From: Mycobacterium interjectum
GTDB taxonomy: Bacteria; Actinomycetota; Actinomycetes; Mycobacteriales; Mycobacteriaceae
DNA length: 64,000 nucleotides
Assembly (NCBI GenBank): GCA_002102225.1
Contig: LQPB01000046.1
Span: forward strand, 1 to 64,000
Direction of reading: 5' to 3'
Shown here: in pieces, positions 31,339-39,103 of the stretch
Layout of the letters: the number at the start of each line of letters is the position of its first letter
Numbering within the stretch: the first letter of the stretch is position 1
Notes under the pieces: model-generated
Seen by the model: only the letters and a program-made list of their open reading frames with translations
Told to the model about the DNA's origin: nothing
Databases searched by the model: none
Made by a program: the position numbers and the translations under genes

Positions 31339-31863
31339 TCAGCCGTTGGTGCGCCACCACTGGTAGAGCGCGTTGACATCGGTGTTGGAGGCCCGGATGT
31401 GGCTCAACACGTTCTTGGCGTCGGTAGTCCAGGTGATGACCGCGGCGTTCTTGTAGGTTCCGCACGCCACCTGCCCGGCCGTCGCGCCCGAACTGCCCTG
31501 GTGCCAGGTGCCCGGCGATTGACCGTTGTCACCACACGCGCTCAGCGACACGCCGCTGATGCCGGAGGTGAACGCCGCGGCCAGATCGCTGCCGTTGTTG
31601 AAGAGTTGGTAGACGCCGGCGGCCGGTCCGCTGGAATCGGGGTTTTGCCCGCAATCGAGCTCGGCCAGAACGGGACCCGACAGCTGCGCCGGTTGGCAAT
31701 TGTTCAGGCCGTAGCCCTTGGACAGCGAACCGGCCAGGGTGTTGATGTCTGCCGAGCTACCGGTGCCGGGGTCCGCGGTCGCCGTGACCGCCCCGACGAG
31801 GGCGGAACCGCCCATGAGCGCCAAAGCCGTCGCGGCTCGCAGCGCCTTGTTGAGAGGGGACAT
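31339..31863 (-). CDS. Secreted protein of unknown function, first of a tandem pair
   Basis: A 174-residue protein with a Sec signal (MSPLNKALRAATALALMGGS, cleavage near TATADP). The mature part has four Cys and shared motifs with its neighbour: NTLAGSLSKGYGLNNC, CGQNPDSSGP, ACGDNGQSPGTWHQGSS, VACGTYKN and LYQWWRTNG at the end. AAGGAG seven bases before the ATG at 31863 decides the start. I do not recognise the family with certainty; the repeated Cys-Gly and Trp-His motifs suggest a small disulphide-stabilised extracellular domain. It is convergent with the SGNH gene, four bases apart. Confidence 0.7.
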   Translation of the reverse strand: MSPLNKALRAATALALMGGSALVGAVTATADPGTGSSADINTLAGSLSKGYGLNNCQPAQLSGPVLAELDCGQNPDSSGPAAGVYQLFNNGSDLAAAFTSGISGVSLSACGDNGQSPGTWHQGSSGATAGQVACGTYKNAAVITWTTDAKNVLSHIRASNTDVNALYQWWRTNG

Positions 31864-31951
31864 TCTGAACTCCTTTTTGTCGGGAAAATCGAGTAACCTG
31901 AGCATCTTTCGGGCCGATCCTACGGAAAGTGTTGCGGCCCAATGGTTAATG

Positions 31952-32479
31952 TCAGCCGTTTGCGCGCCACCACTGGTAGAGGGCCGCGACGTCGGAGTTG
32001 GATCCGCGGATGAGGCTCAGCACATTTTTGGAGTCCGTCGTCCAGATGACCTCGGCGGCATTCTGGTAGGTGCCGCACGCCACGGATCCCGAGTTGGCGT
32101 TGTTGCTGCCCTGGTGCCACGTCGTAGGCGATGGGCCGCTATCCCCGCATGCCGTCAACACATCGTCCTTGATGCTGGTCTTGAACGAGCCGGCCAGGCT
32201 GTCGGCGTTGTTCAGCAGGATGTACCTCGCCTGGATCGGGCCGCTGGGGTCGGGGTTTTGCCCGCAGGTGAGCACCGCCAGTTCGCCGGCGTCGATGTTT
32301 CCGGCGGTGCAGTTGTTCAGGCCGTAGCCCTTGGACAGCGAGGCGGCCAGCGTGTTGACGTCCGCCGGGTTGCCGGTGTTGGTGGGGTCCGCTGCCGCCG
32401 AGGCGGCCCCGGCCAACGCGAAGCCGCCCGCGAGCGCTGCGGCCGTCGCGGCTCGCAGCGCCTTGCTGAGATGAGGCAT
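31952..32479 (-). CDS. Secreted protein of unknown function, second of a tandem pair
   Basis: A 175-residue paralogue of the preceding gene: same signal pattern (MPHLSKALRAATAAALAGGF), the same block NTLAASLSKGYGLNNC, CGQNPDPSGP, ACGDSGPSPTTWHQGS, VACGTYQNAAEVIWTTDSKN and ending LYQWWRANG. AGGAG lies five to six bases before the ATG. The two copies are 88 bp apart and head the same way, so this is a tandem duplication followed by divergence. No function can be given; both are likely small exported proteins. Confidence 0.72.
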   Translation of the reverse strand: MPHLSKALRAATAAALAGGFALAGAASAAADPTNTGNPADVNTLAASLSKGYGLNNCTAGNIDAGELAVLTCGQNPDPSGPIQARYILLNNADSLAGSFKTSIKDDVLTACGDSGPSPTTWHQGSNNANSGSVACGTYQNAAEVIWTTDSKNVLSLIRGSNSDVAALYQWWRANG

Positions 32480-32792
32480 CCTTGCTCCTAACGGTTGCGT
32501 CGCCCACCGGAAAGAATGCTTCCGCTAAAGGGATCGTAGGGCTATGTCCTGTCTATGCAACACATTCCGCTGGAAATTGTCTGTTTGGGCATCTTTTTGC
32601 CCGCGGCGGGCCGGCCCGGGCCGCGCGGCAAAGCGGTTTGCGGCCAGCCTATTTCGTGTCCGTCCGGCGGATTCGCGCCGCGCGCGTCGTATACGCAAAT
32701 AACGAATTTCGCCGAGGTGGTGCCGTCCCCGCACTGCTCGGGTATGGTAGGCACCGCCTCACGCCAGCTAACTCCTCGCGACTGGAGAATCC
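32480..32792. other. 313-bp divergent intergenic region
   Basis: This gap separates the divergent secreted-protein pair and the dispanin gene and so must hold both promoters. It contains a strong GC-rich inverted run (GCCCGCGGCGGGCC followed by GGCCCGGGCC, around 32599-32625) and TATGGT (32744-32749), a plausible -10 hexamer about 45 bp before the dispanin start. Short open frames on both strands show no protein-like features. Confidence 0.45.
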
Positions 32793-33122
32793 ATGACACA
32801 GCCACCACCGCCACCGGGATACCCGCCGCAACAGCCCGCCGGGCAAGCGCCGAATAACTACTTGGTGTGGGCGATTCTGGCGACGATTTTCTGCTTTCCC
32901 ATCACCGGGATCGTCGCGATCGTGAAAGCCGCCCAGGTTAACGGGATGTGGGCGCAGGGTTTGCACGCGGAGGCGCAGGCGGCCGCCGCCAGCGCCCGCA
33001 AGTGGGTCATCTGGTCGGTCATCATCTGGGTCGTCTGGGTTGTCGTCGCCATCATCTACACGGTGGCGGTCGGCATGAACGCGGACAACACCAGCGCGGC
33101 CATGATTTCCGCGATGTTCTAA
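32793..33122 (+). CDS. CD225/dispanin-family membrane protein
   Basis: A 109-residue protein with a Pro/Gln-rich N-terminus (about 1-22) and two hydrophobic segments (about 25-50 and 74-98). The order NYLVWAILATIFCFPITGIVAIVKAAQV followed by a helical Ala-rich loop (GLHAEAQAAAASARKW) is that of the CD225/dispanin family, whose vertebrate members include the interferon-induced IFITM proteins. Bacterial members have no known function. TGGAG lies five bases before the ATG. A DUF2752 gene follows after 10 bp; this pairing is recurrent in actinobacteria. Confidence 0.8.
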   Translation: MTQPPPPPGYPPQQPAGQAPNNYLVWAILATIFCFPITGIVAIVKAAQVNGMWAQGLHAEAQAAAASARKWVIWSVIIWVVWVVVAIIYTVAVGMNADNTSAAMISAMF

Positions 33123-33132
33123 GCGGACGCTC

Positions 33133-33558
33133 GTGGTAACCCGCCAACGGCCGGTGCGGTTCCCCCTCGGGGCGCCGCTCCTGGTGGCCGCGTCGGCAAC
33201 GTTGGTGTGCGCCGCGACGTGGATGGGCGATCCCACCACGCCGGGCGGACCGCTGCCGGTGTGTCCCACCAAGGCCCTGCTGGGCATCGACTGCCCGGGA
33301 TGCGGCAGCGCGCGGATGTTGTATTCGCTGATGCACGGCAACGTGGCGGCGGCGGCCCGGTTCAATGCGCTGGGCTTGGTGGCGCTGGTGCTGCTGGTGT
33401 GGGCGTATGGGGCGTGGACCTATGGCCGGGTGACCGGCCGGCGGGTCAGGGGCTGGCAGCACCAGCGCTGGGCGGCGATGGCGACGCTGCTGCTGGTGGC
33501 GGTGTGGTTCGTGATCCGCAACATTCCTTTTGCGCCATTCACCGCGCTGTATGTCTAA
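33133..33558 (+). CDS. DUF2752 membrane protein
   Basis: A 141-residue protein with hydrophobic segments at about 15-33, 75-95 and 115-135. Its centre carries the DUF2752 signature, CPTKALLGIDCPGCGSARML, with the C-P-x-C-G Cys arrangement, followed by a LxxG pattern in SLMHGNVAAAARFN. The Cys cluster could bind metal or form a redox site at the membrane. It starts with GTG 10 bp after the dispanin gene and is probably cotranscribed with it. Confidence 0.82.
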   Translation: MVTRQRPVRFPLGAPLLVAASATLVCAATWMGDPTTPGGPLPVCPTKALLGIDCPGCGSARMLYSLMHGNVAAAARFNALGLVALVLLVWAYGAWTYGRVTGRRVRGWQHQRWAAMATLLLVAVWFVIRNIPFAPFTALYV

Positions 33559-33569
33559 CCTTGGGCGCG

Positions 33570-35069
33570 ATGGTAAAAAAATCGCGGACGATCCGGGCAG
33601 TGCTCGGCGTCGTCGCCCTGACCGCATCCCTGGCCGGCTGCTCGCATCGCTGCACCAACTCGGAGCAGGCTAGCGCCAACCCGGCCGCGGCCCAGTTCGC
33701 CACCGCCCTGCACGACAAGGTCACGGCGGACGCGATGTTTGCGCACCTGTCGAAACTCCAGGACATCGCCAACGCCAACAACGGCACCCGCGCGGTGGGC
33801 ACCCAAGGCTACGAGGCCAGCGTCGACTATGTGGTTAACACGTTGCGCAACAGCGGTTTCGACGTGCAGACGCCCGAGTTCTCGGCGCGGGTATTCCACG
33901 GCGACAAGCCGGCGCTGACGGTCGGCGGGGCGGCCGTCGAGGCCCGCTCGTTGGAGTTCAGCCTCGGCACCCCACCCGACGGGGTGAGCGGACCTCTGGT
34001 GCCGCTAGCCCCGGGCGTCGACCCAGGCTGCCAGCCCTCCGACTTCGATGGGCTGCGGGTGCAGGGCGCCGTGGTGCTGGTGGACCGCGGCACCTGCCCG
34101 TTTGCCCAGAAGGAGAACGCCGCGGCGCAGCGCGGTGCCGTCGCGATGATCGTCGCCGACAACGTCGACGAGCAGCAGATGGGTGGCACCCTTGGGGCCG
34201 ACGCCGACGTGAAGATACCGGTGCTGAGCGTGACCAAGTCCGTCGGGTTCCAGCTGCGCGCGCGGCCGGGACCCACCACGATCAAGCTCAAGGCGAGTGT
34301 GCAAAACGTCAAGGCCCGCAACGTGATTGCGCAGACCAAGACCGGGTCCGCCACCGACGTGGTGATGGCGGGTGCGCACCTGGACAGCGTGCCCGAGGGG
34401 CCGGGCATCAACGACAACGGGTCCGGCGTGGCCGCCGTCCTGGAAACCGCGGTGCAACTGGGGAATTCGCCGCAGGTGCACAACGCCGTGCGGTTCGGCT
34501 TCTGGGGCGCCGAGGAACTGGGAACGATCGGCTCGCGCAACTACGTGGAGTCGCTGAACCTCGACGGGCTCAAAGACATTGCGCTGTACCTGAACTTCGA
34601 CATGCTCGCATCGCCGAACCCCGGTTACTTCACCTATGACGGGGACCAGTCGCTGCCGGCGGACGCGCGCGGCCAGCCGGTGGTGCCCGAGGGCTCGGCC
34701 GGCATTGAGCGCACGCTGGTCGCCTACCTGAAGTCGGCCGGCAAGACCGCGCAGGACACCTCGTTCGACGGCCGTTCGGACTACGACGGATTCACGCTGG
34801 CCGGTATCCCGGCGGGCGGCCTGTTCTCGGGTGCGGAGGTGAAGAAGTCCGCCGAGCAGGCCAAGCTGTGGGGCGGGGACGCCGACCAGCCGTTCGATCC
34901 CAACTATCACCAGAAAACCGACACCCTCGACCACATCGACCGCACCTCGCTGGGCATCAACGGCGCCGGTGTCGCCTACGCGGTGGCCCTCTACGCGCAG
35001 GACCTCAGCGGGCGCAACGGGGTTGCGGTGCTGGCGGATCGCACGCGCCACGTGCTCGCCAAGCCATGA
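33570..35069 (+). CDS. lpqL: M28-family lipoprotein aminopeptidase LpqL
   Basis: A 499-residue exported lipoprotein (lipobox SLAGC) that matches LpqL in length and domain order. A PA domain (about 145-240, with VLVDRGTCPFAQKENAA) is inserted in an M28 peptidase. The zinc and catalytic residues are present: GAHLDS, INDNGSG, the Glu pair in GAEELG, the Asp in YLNFDML and the His in YHQKTDTLDH. It is expected to act as a zinc aminopeptidase anchored outside the membrane. The ATG at 33570 gives a clean lipoprotein signal. A paralogue overlaps its 3' end as ATGATG. Confidence 0.9.
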   Translation: MVKKSRTIRAVLGVVALTASLAGCSHRCTNSEQASANPAAAQFATALHDKVTADAMFAHLSKLQDIANANNGTRAVGTQGYEASVDYVVNTLRNSGFDVQTPEFSARVFHGDKPALTVGGAAVEARSLEFSLGTPPDGVSGPLVPLAPGVDPGCQPSDFDGLRVQGAVVLVDRGTCPFAQKENAAAQRGAVAMIVADNVDEQQMGGTLGADADVKIPVLSVTKSVGFQLRARPGPTTIKLKASVQNVKARNVIAQTKTGSATDVVMAGAHLDSVPEGPGINDNGSGVAAVLETAVQLGNSPQVHNAVRFGFWGAEELGTIGSRNYVESLNLDGLKDIALYLNFDMLASPNPGYFTYDGDQSLPADARGQPVVPEGSAGIERTLVAYLKSAGKTAQDTSFDGRSDYDGFTLAGIPAGGLFSGAEVKKSAEQAKLWGGDADQPFDPNYHQKTDTLDHIDRTSLGINGAGVAYAVALYAQDLSGRNGVAVLADRTRHVLAKP

Positions 35070-36535
35070 TGCGCCCGCTGGCCACCGCGCTGATCGTGCT
35101 GGGGCTGGTTTCGGCGTGCGCGTCGCCGCGCCCCGCACCGCCGGCGGCGGCGCCCGACCTCGCTCGGGGCCTGGCTCAAAAGGTCACCGCGGACCGACTG
35201 GTCACCCACCTGCGCGCGCTGCAGAACGTGGCCAACGCCAATCGCGGAAACCGCGCGGACGGCACGCCCGGCTATGACGCCAGCGTCGAATATGTGGCGA
35301 AGGCGTTGCGGGACAGGGGCTTCAACGTGTCCACGCCGCAGTTCGACCGGCTCTACAATGTGTCGCCCGGGAAGCCCACGCTCACGGTGGCCGGCCGCAC
35401 CTATCAGGTCGACCAGGCGTCGCTGCTGGTCCGGACGCCCCCCGGCGGCCTCACCGGGCCGCCGGTTCGCCCGACGCGACCGGCGGGCTGCGCCGTCGGC
35501 GATTACCCGGCCGCGGTGCCCAAGGGGGCGATCGCCGTCGTCGACGACTCGGGTTGCTCGGTGGTCGACAAGCAGAACAGCGCGCTGGCCAAGGGGGCGG
35601 CCGCGCTGATCGTGCTCAGCGCGCCCAGCGGCCAGGGGGCTCCGCCCGGCCTGTTCGTGCCCGGGTATTTCAAGCAACTGACCGTGCCGGTCGCGGTCGT
35701 CGGCGCCTACGGTACCCCCGCGCTCGAGCGTGAGACGGCACCGGTGCGCCTGGTGCTGGATGCCGAGAACATCAAGGTCAGCTCGCGAAACGTGCTGGCG
35801 CAGACCGAAACCGGCTCGCCGCACGAGGCGATCGTGGTCGGCGCGCATCTCGACGGCCCGCGCGATGGTCCGGGCATCAACGACAACGCGACCGGCGTGG
35901 CCGCGGTGCTCGAGACGGCGCTGCAGCTGGGCCCGTTGGCGCCGGTGAACAACGCGGTGCGGTTCGTGTTCTGGGGGGCCGACGAGGACGGGCTCAACGG
36001 CGTGACCGACTACGTGTTCGGCATGGACGGCAACCAACTCAACGACATCGCGATGTACCTGGACTTCACCGTGCTCGGATCCCCGAACGCCGGCTTCTTC
36101 ACCGACGACGGCGACCAGTCCGGTCCGCCCACGCCCGGGATCGCCTTCGGCGATGTGCCCGACGGTTCCGCCGGCATCGAGCGCACGCTGGGCGGTTACC
36201 TGAACCTGGCCGGGAAGCGGCCCGCCGACATGCCGCTGGGCACCAGGACCGACTACCACCCCTTCATGGTCGCGGGCGTGCCGATCGGCGGCCTGACCAC
36301 CGGCGCCACGCAGCCGAAAACCACGGTGCAGGCGCGACTGTGGGGCGGGCAGGCGGGCGCCCCGTTCGACCCCAACTTCCAGGGCCCGCGCGACACGGTC
36401 GACGCCGTCAACCGGGAAGCCCTGGCGATCATGGGGTCTGGCGTGGCGTTCGCGGTGGGCACCTACGCGGAGTCGATCGGCGGTGTCAACGGTGTGCCGC
36501 CGCATGACAAGCGGCACCGCACGCGCGTGCCTTAG
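35066..36535 (+). CDS. LpqL paralogue with degraded M28 active site
   Basis: A 489-residue lipoprotein (lipobox LVSAC) homologous to LpqL along its whole length (QKVTADRLVTHLRALQNVANAN, GTPGYDASVEYVAKALRDRGF, GLFVPGYFK). Compared with LpqL the first site is kept (GAHLDG, INDNATG), but the catalytic Glu is Asp (GADEDG for GAEELG), the Asp ligand is Thr (LDFTVL for LNFDML), and the last His is Gln (NFQGPRDTVD for NYHQKTDTLD). Peptidase activity is therefore doubtful; a binding role is possible. It is not LpqM, which has an HExxH motif and lies further downstream. Two adjacent ATG codons overlap the lpqL stop. Confidence 0.82.
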   Translation: MMRPLATALIVLGLVSACASPRPAPPAAAPDLARGLAQKVTADRLVTHLRALQNVANANRGNRADGTPGYDASVEYVAKALRDRGFNVSTPQFDRLYNVSPGKPTLTVAGRTYQVDQASLLVRTPPGGLTGPPVRPTRPAGCAVGDYPAAVPKGAIAVVDDSGCSVVDKQNSALAKGAAALIVLSAPSGQGAPPGLFVPGYFKQLTVPVAVVGAYGTPALERETAPVRLVLDAENIKVSSRNVLAQTETGSPHEAIVVGAHLDGPRDGPGINDNATGVAAVLETALQLGPLAPVNNAVRFVFWGADEDGLNGVTDYVFGMDGNQLNDIAMYLDFTVLGSPNAGFFTDDGDQSGPPTPGIAFGDVPDGSAGIERTLGGYLNLAGKRPADMPLGTRTDYHPFMVAGVPIGGLTTGATQPKTTVQARLWGGQAGAPFDPNFQGPRDTVDAVNREALAIMGSGVAFAVGTYAESIGGVNGVPPHDKRHRTRVP

Positions 36536-36588
36536 CCGTTTTCCGCCGGAGGCGATCGGGCCCTCGTTGTCAGTGGACCCACGTACAC

Positions 36589-36604
36589 TCGAATGTATGT
36601 TCGA
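36589..36604 (+). promoter_or_regulatory. LexA SOS box over the start of the 13E12-type gene
   Basis: TCGAATGTATGTTCGA matches the mycobacterial LexA site TCGAAC-N4-GTTCGA with one mismatch (T for C). The start codon ATG (36597-36599) lies inside it. LexA control of 13E12 family genes is known in M. tuberculosis. Confidence 0.75.
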
Positions 36605-38078
36605 TACGCGGCTGCACGAGTATTGGGAGCCTCCGCAGACCGAGCGGTCGCGGGCGCTGGTGGAGCGGATGTGCGGTTCGGGGCGGGCCGAGGCCCGGGC
36701 GGCCGCGGACCGGTTGGTTGCGGTCGGGGAGCTTTTTGAGCTGCGCCGAGCCCAGCGCGGTGAAGAGGCCGATTGGGCGGTGGACACCTGGGCCGCGGTG
36801 GGCGCGGAGGTGGCCGCGGCGTTGCGGATCAGCCTGGCCAGGGCGGGCAGCTATTTGCGTTATGCGCTGGCCATGCGCGAGCGGCTGCCGCGGGTGGCCG
36901 CGGTGTTTCGGGCCGGGGATATCGATTACCGGATGTTTCAGACGTTGGTGTACCGCAGCGATTTGATCACCGACCCCAAGGTATTGGCGGGTGTGGATGC
37001 GCAATTGGCGGCCAATGCGGCGCGCTGGCCCTCGATGACCCAGGGCCGGCTGGCGGCCGTCGTGGACAAGATCGTGGCCCGCGCCGACGCCGATGCGGTG
37101 CGCCGGCGAAAGGAGGCCCAGGCCGACCGCGAGGTCTGGATCGATGATCGCGCCCAGTGTGGCCTGTCGGAGATTAGTGGCAGCCTGTTGTCCCCGGATG
37201 CCCATGCGCTGGATCAGCGGTTGGATGCGTTGGCGGCAACGGTGTGCGCCCACGATCCGCGGAGTCATCAGCAGCGCCGCGCCGATGCCCTGGGCGCCCT
37301 GGCCGCCGGGGCCGATCGGCTGGGCTGTCGGTGCAGGCGCCCGGATTGCGCGGCCGGCGCACGACCGGCCGCCGGCCCGGTGCTGATCCATGTGGTCGCC
37401 GAGCGAGCCACGCTGGAGGGCGCCGGCACCGCCCCGGGATCCGAGCTGGGCGCCGACGGGCTCATCCCGCCCGAACTGGTGGCCGAGCTGGCGGCCTCGG
37501 CCAAGCTGATGCCGCTGATCCACCCGGGCGACGCCCCGCCGGAGAACGGCTATGTGCCCTCCAAGGCGCTGGCCGACTTCGTGCGCTGCCGCGATCTGAC
37601 CTGCCGAGCTCCCGGTTGTGACCGCCCCGCGGTGCAGTGCGACGTGGACCATACGATTCCCTACGCCGACGGGGGCGCCACGCATGCGTCGAACTTGAAA
37701 TGCCTTTGTCGACAACATCATTTGCTAAAAACGTTTTGGCAGTGGCGCGACGAACAGCTGCCCGACGGGACCCTAATTTGGCGGCTGCCCGACGGGCACA
37801 CCTACGTCACCACGCCGGGCAGCGCGCTGTTGTTCCCCAGCTTGTGCGCGCCCACCGGCGACGCCCCGAGGCTCGCGGCGCCAACCACCGATCGCTGCGG
37901 CGAGCGCACCGCGATGATGCCCCGGCGGCGCCGCACCCGCGCCCAAGACCGCGCCACGCGCATCGCCACCGAACGCCACCACAACCACCAAAACCGTCTG
38001 GCCCGAAAACGTTTGCGCCGTGACTATTTCGCGCTGGCGCCACCCACCGACAGTGACGACGACCCCCCACCGTTCTGA
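36597..38078 (+). CDS. 13E12 repeat family protein (DUF222 and HNH endonuclease domains)
   Basis: A 493-residue member of the mycobacterial 13E12/REP13E12 family. The N-terminal two thirds are DUF222 (ERSRALVERMCGSGRAEARAAADRLV, AALRISLARAGSYLRYALAM, GDIDYRMFQTLVYRS). The C-terminal HNH domain (about 345-400) has CRAPGCDRPA, CDVDHTIPYADGG, SNLKCLCRQHH, with zinc-binding Cys pairs and the DH/HH catalytic residues intact. A basic tail (RRRRTRAQDRATRI) follows. Family members are numerous, often damage-inducible, and in M. tuberculosis one is a phage integration site; the cellular role is unknown. I start at the ATG inside the LexA box because the conserved N-terminus begins there. Confidence 0.88.
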   Translation: MFDTRLHEYWEPPQTERSRALVERMCGSGRAEARAAADRLVAVGELFELRRAQRGEEADWAVDTWAAVGAEVAAALRISLARAGSYLRYALAMRERLPRVAAVFRAGDIDYRMFQTLVYRSDLITDPKVLAGVDAQLAANAARWPSMTQGRLAAVVDKIVARADADAVRRRKEAQADREVWIDDRAQCGLSEISGSLLSPDAHALDQRLDALAATVCAHDPRSHQQRRADALGALAAGADRLGCRCRRPDCAAGARPAAGPVLIHVVAERATLEGAGTAPGSELGADGLIPPELVAELAASAKLMPLIHPGDAPPENGYVPSKALADFVRCRDLTCRAPGCDRPAVQCDVDHTIPYADGGATHASNLKCLCRQHHLLKTFWQWRDEQLPDGTLIWRLPDGHTYVTTPGSALLFPSLCAPTGDAPRLAAPTTDRCGERTAMMPRRRRTRAQDRATRIATERHHNHQNRLARKRLRRDYFALAPPTDSDDDPPPF

Positions 38079-38093
38079 CGGCCGGTAAAGAAT

Positions 38094-38885
38094 TCACCGA
38101 GAAGCCACGGCGAACAACCTCCACTCACCGGGCACCCCCTTGAGTTCGTGCGCGCCGCGGTCCTCGAACTCGAGTCCGGACCCGATCACCAGGTCGCGCA
38201 GCGTACTCGACACGAGCACCTCGTCCGGTCCTGCCAGTGCGCTGACGCGCGCCCCGATGTGCACGCCGATCCCGCCGATGTCGTCGCCGCGGACCTCGCA
38301 CTCATCACAGCGTCGTGCGCGTCGAGCAGTGCGCGCCAGTCGCGGTCGCCCATCTGCGCCGCCCGGCGCGTCGAGTCGACGATGTCGGTGAACAACACGG
38401 TGGCGAGCAGGTGGCCCGAATTTCCTCGTTCCACGGCATGTCCGGGTTGGCGAGATGGGCAATCTCCCCGGTGCTCCACGTGGCGACCGCGGCGGCGGGG
38501 AGCTTCTCGGGTGTGGACCGCCCGGTGCGTTCAAAAAGCGGATCCGCGTAGCCCTCCAGCACGATCAGCGCGGCTGTGCGGGTGGGGTATGTGGCTGCGA
38601 ACAGCGCCGATTGCGGGAATGCGCCGTCGACGGCGACGAGGACGGCTTCGCCGATACCAAGATCGTCCAGCACCGCGGTGATGCTGTCGGCCCGTAGCTC
38701 CAAGGTCGGCGTTGCGGGATCGGACGCCCCCGCGCCCGGCTGGTCGAAGTAGACGGCAGTTCGGGGACGACTTCACAGTTTGTGAAGGGGGGACAGACGA
38801 ACACGATGTCACGAGGGCCTTCACGCGACGCGCGGTAGGCGACGCGCGAGTCCCCGTTCATCGCGTAGCGCGTCTCCGAGAACAT
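38094..38885 (-). pseudogene. Degraded hydrolase-adenylate cyclase fusion gene (LipJ/Rv1900c-like)
   Basis: Pieces of one protein lie in order on the minus strand in different frames. First MFSETRYAMNGDSRVAYRAS, from ATG 38885; then YFDQPGAGASDPATPTLELR and LDDLGIGEAVLVAVDGAF (alpha/beta hydrolase part); then [20 protein letters not shown] with [12 protein letters not shown] (start of the class III cyclase); and last [32 protein letters not shown] and [18 protein letters not shown] (cyclase end). Large parts between these, including most of the hydrolase C-terminus and the cyclase metal/substrate site, are missing. At least three deletions or frameshifts are needed. The gene cannot make a working enzyme. 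Confidence 0.8.
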
Positions 38886-39103
38886 TGCGGAAGTGTAAGC
38901 CGATAGGCCGCCGACCACACGCCTTCCAAAGGGGTGATGATAGGGCGCCCGGGCACCGGCATTTCGCGTCCCGAATACCCCCCGCCCGTTGGCGTTTCGC
39001 GACGGGTAACCCAAGGTACATTTCTGCTGTCAGAGTTTGCCAGGGGATTTAGAATGAGGTCCCTTTGATGCTGCCCTGCAGCCCGGTCGGGATGAGGTCG
39101 TTC

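Noticed and set aside
32482..32857. Short open frames in the gap before the dispanin gene
   Set aside because: They overlap the start of a real gene, conflict with each other on both strands and show no ribosome site or protein-like composition.
35066..36535. Calling this gene lpqM because it follows lpqL
   Set aside because: It is an LpqL paralogue without HExxH. The HEFGH-containing lipoprotein at 39104-40561 fits LpqM.
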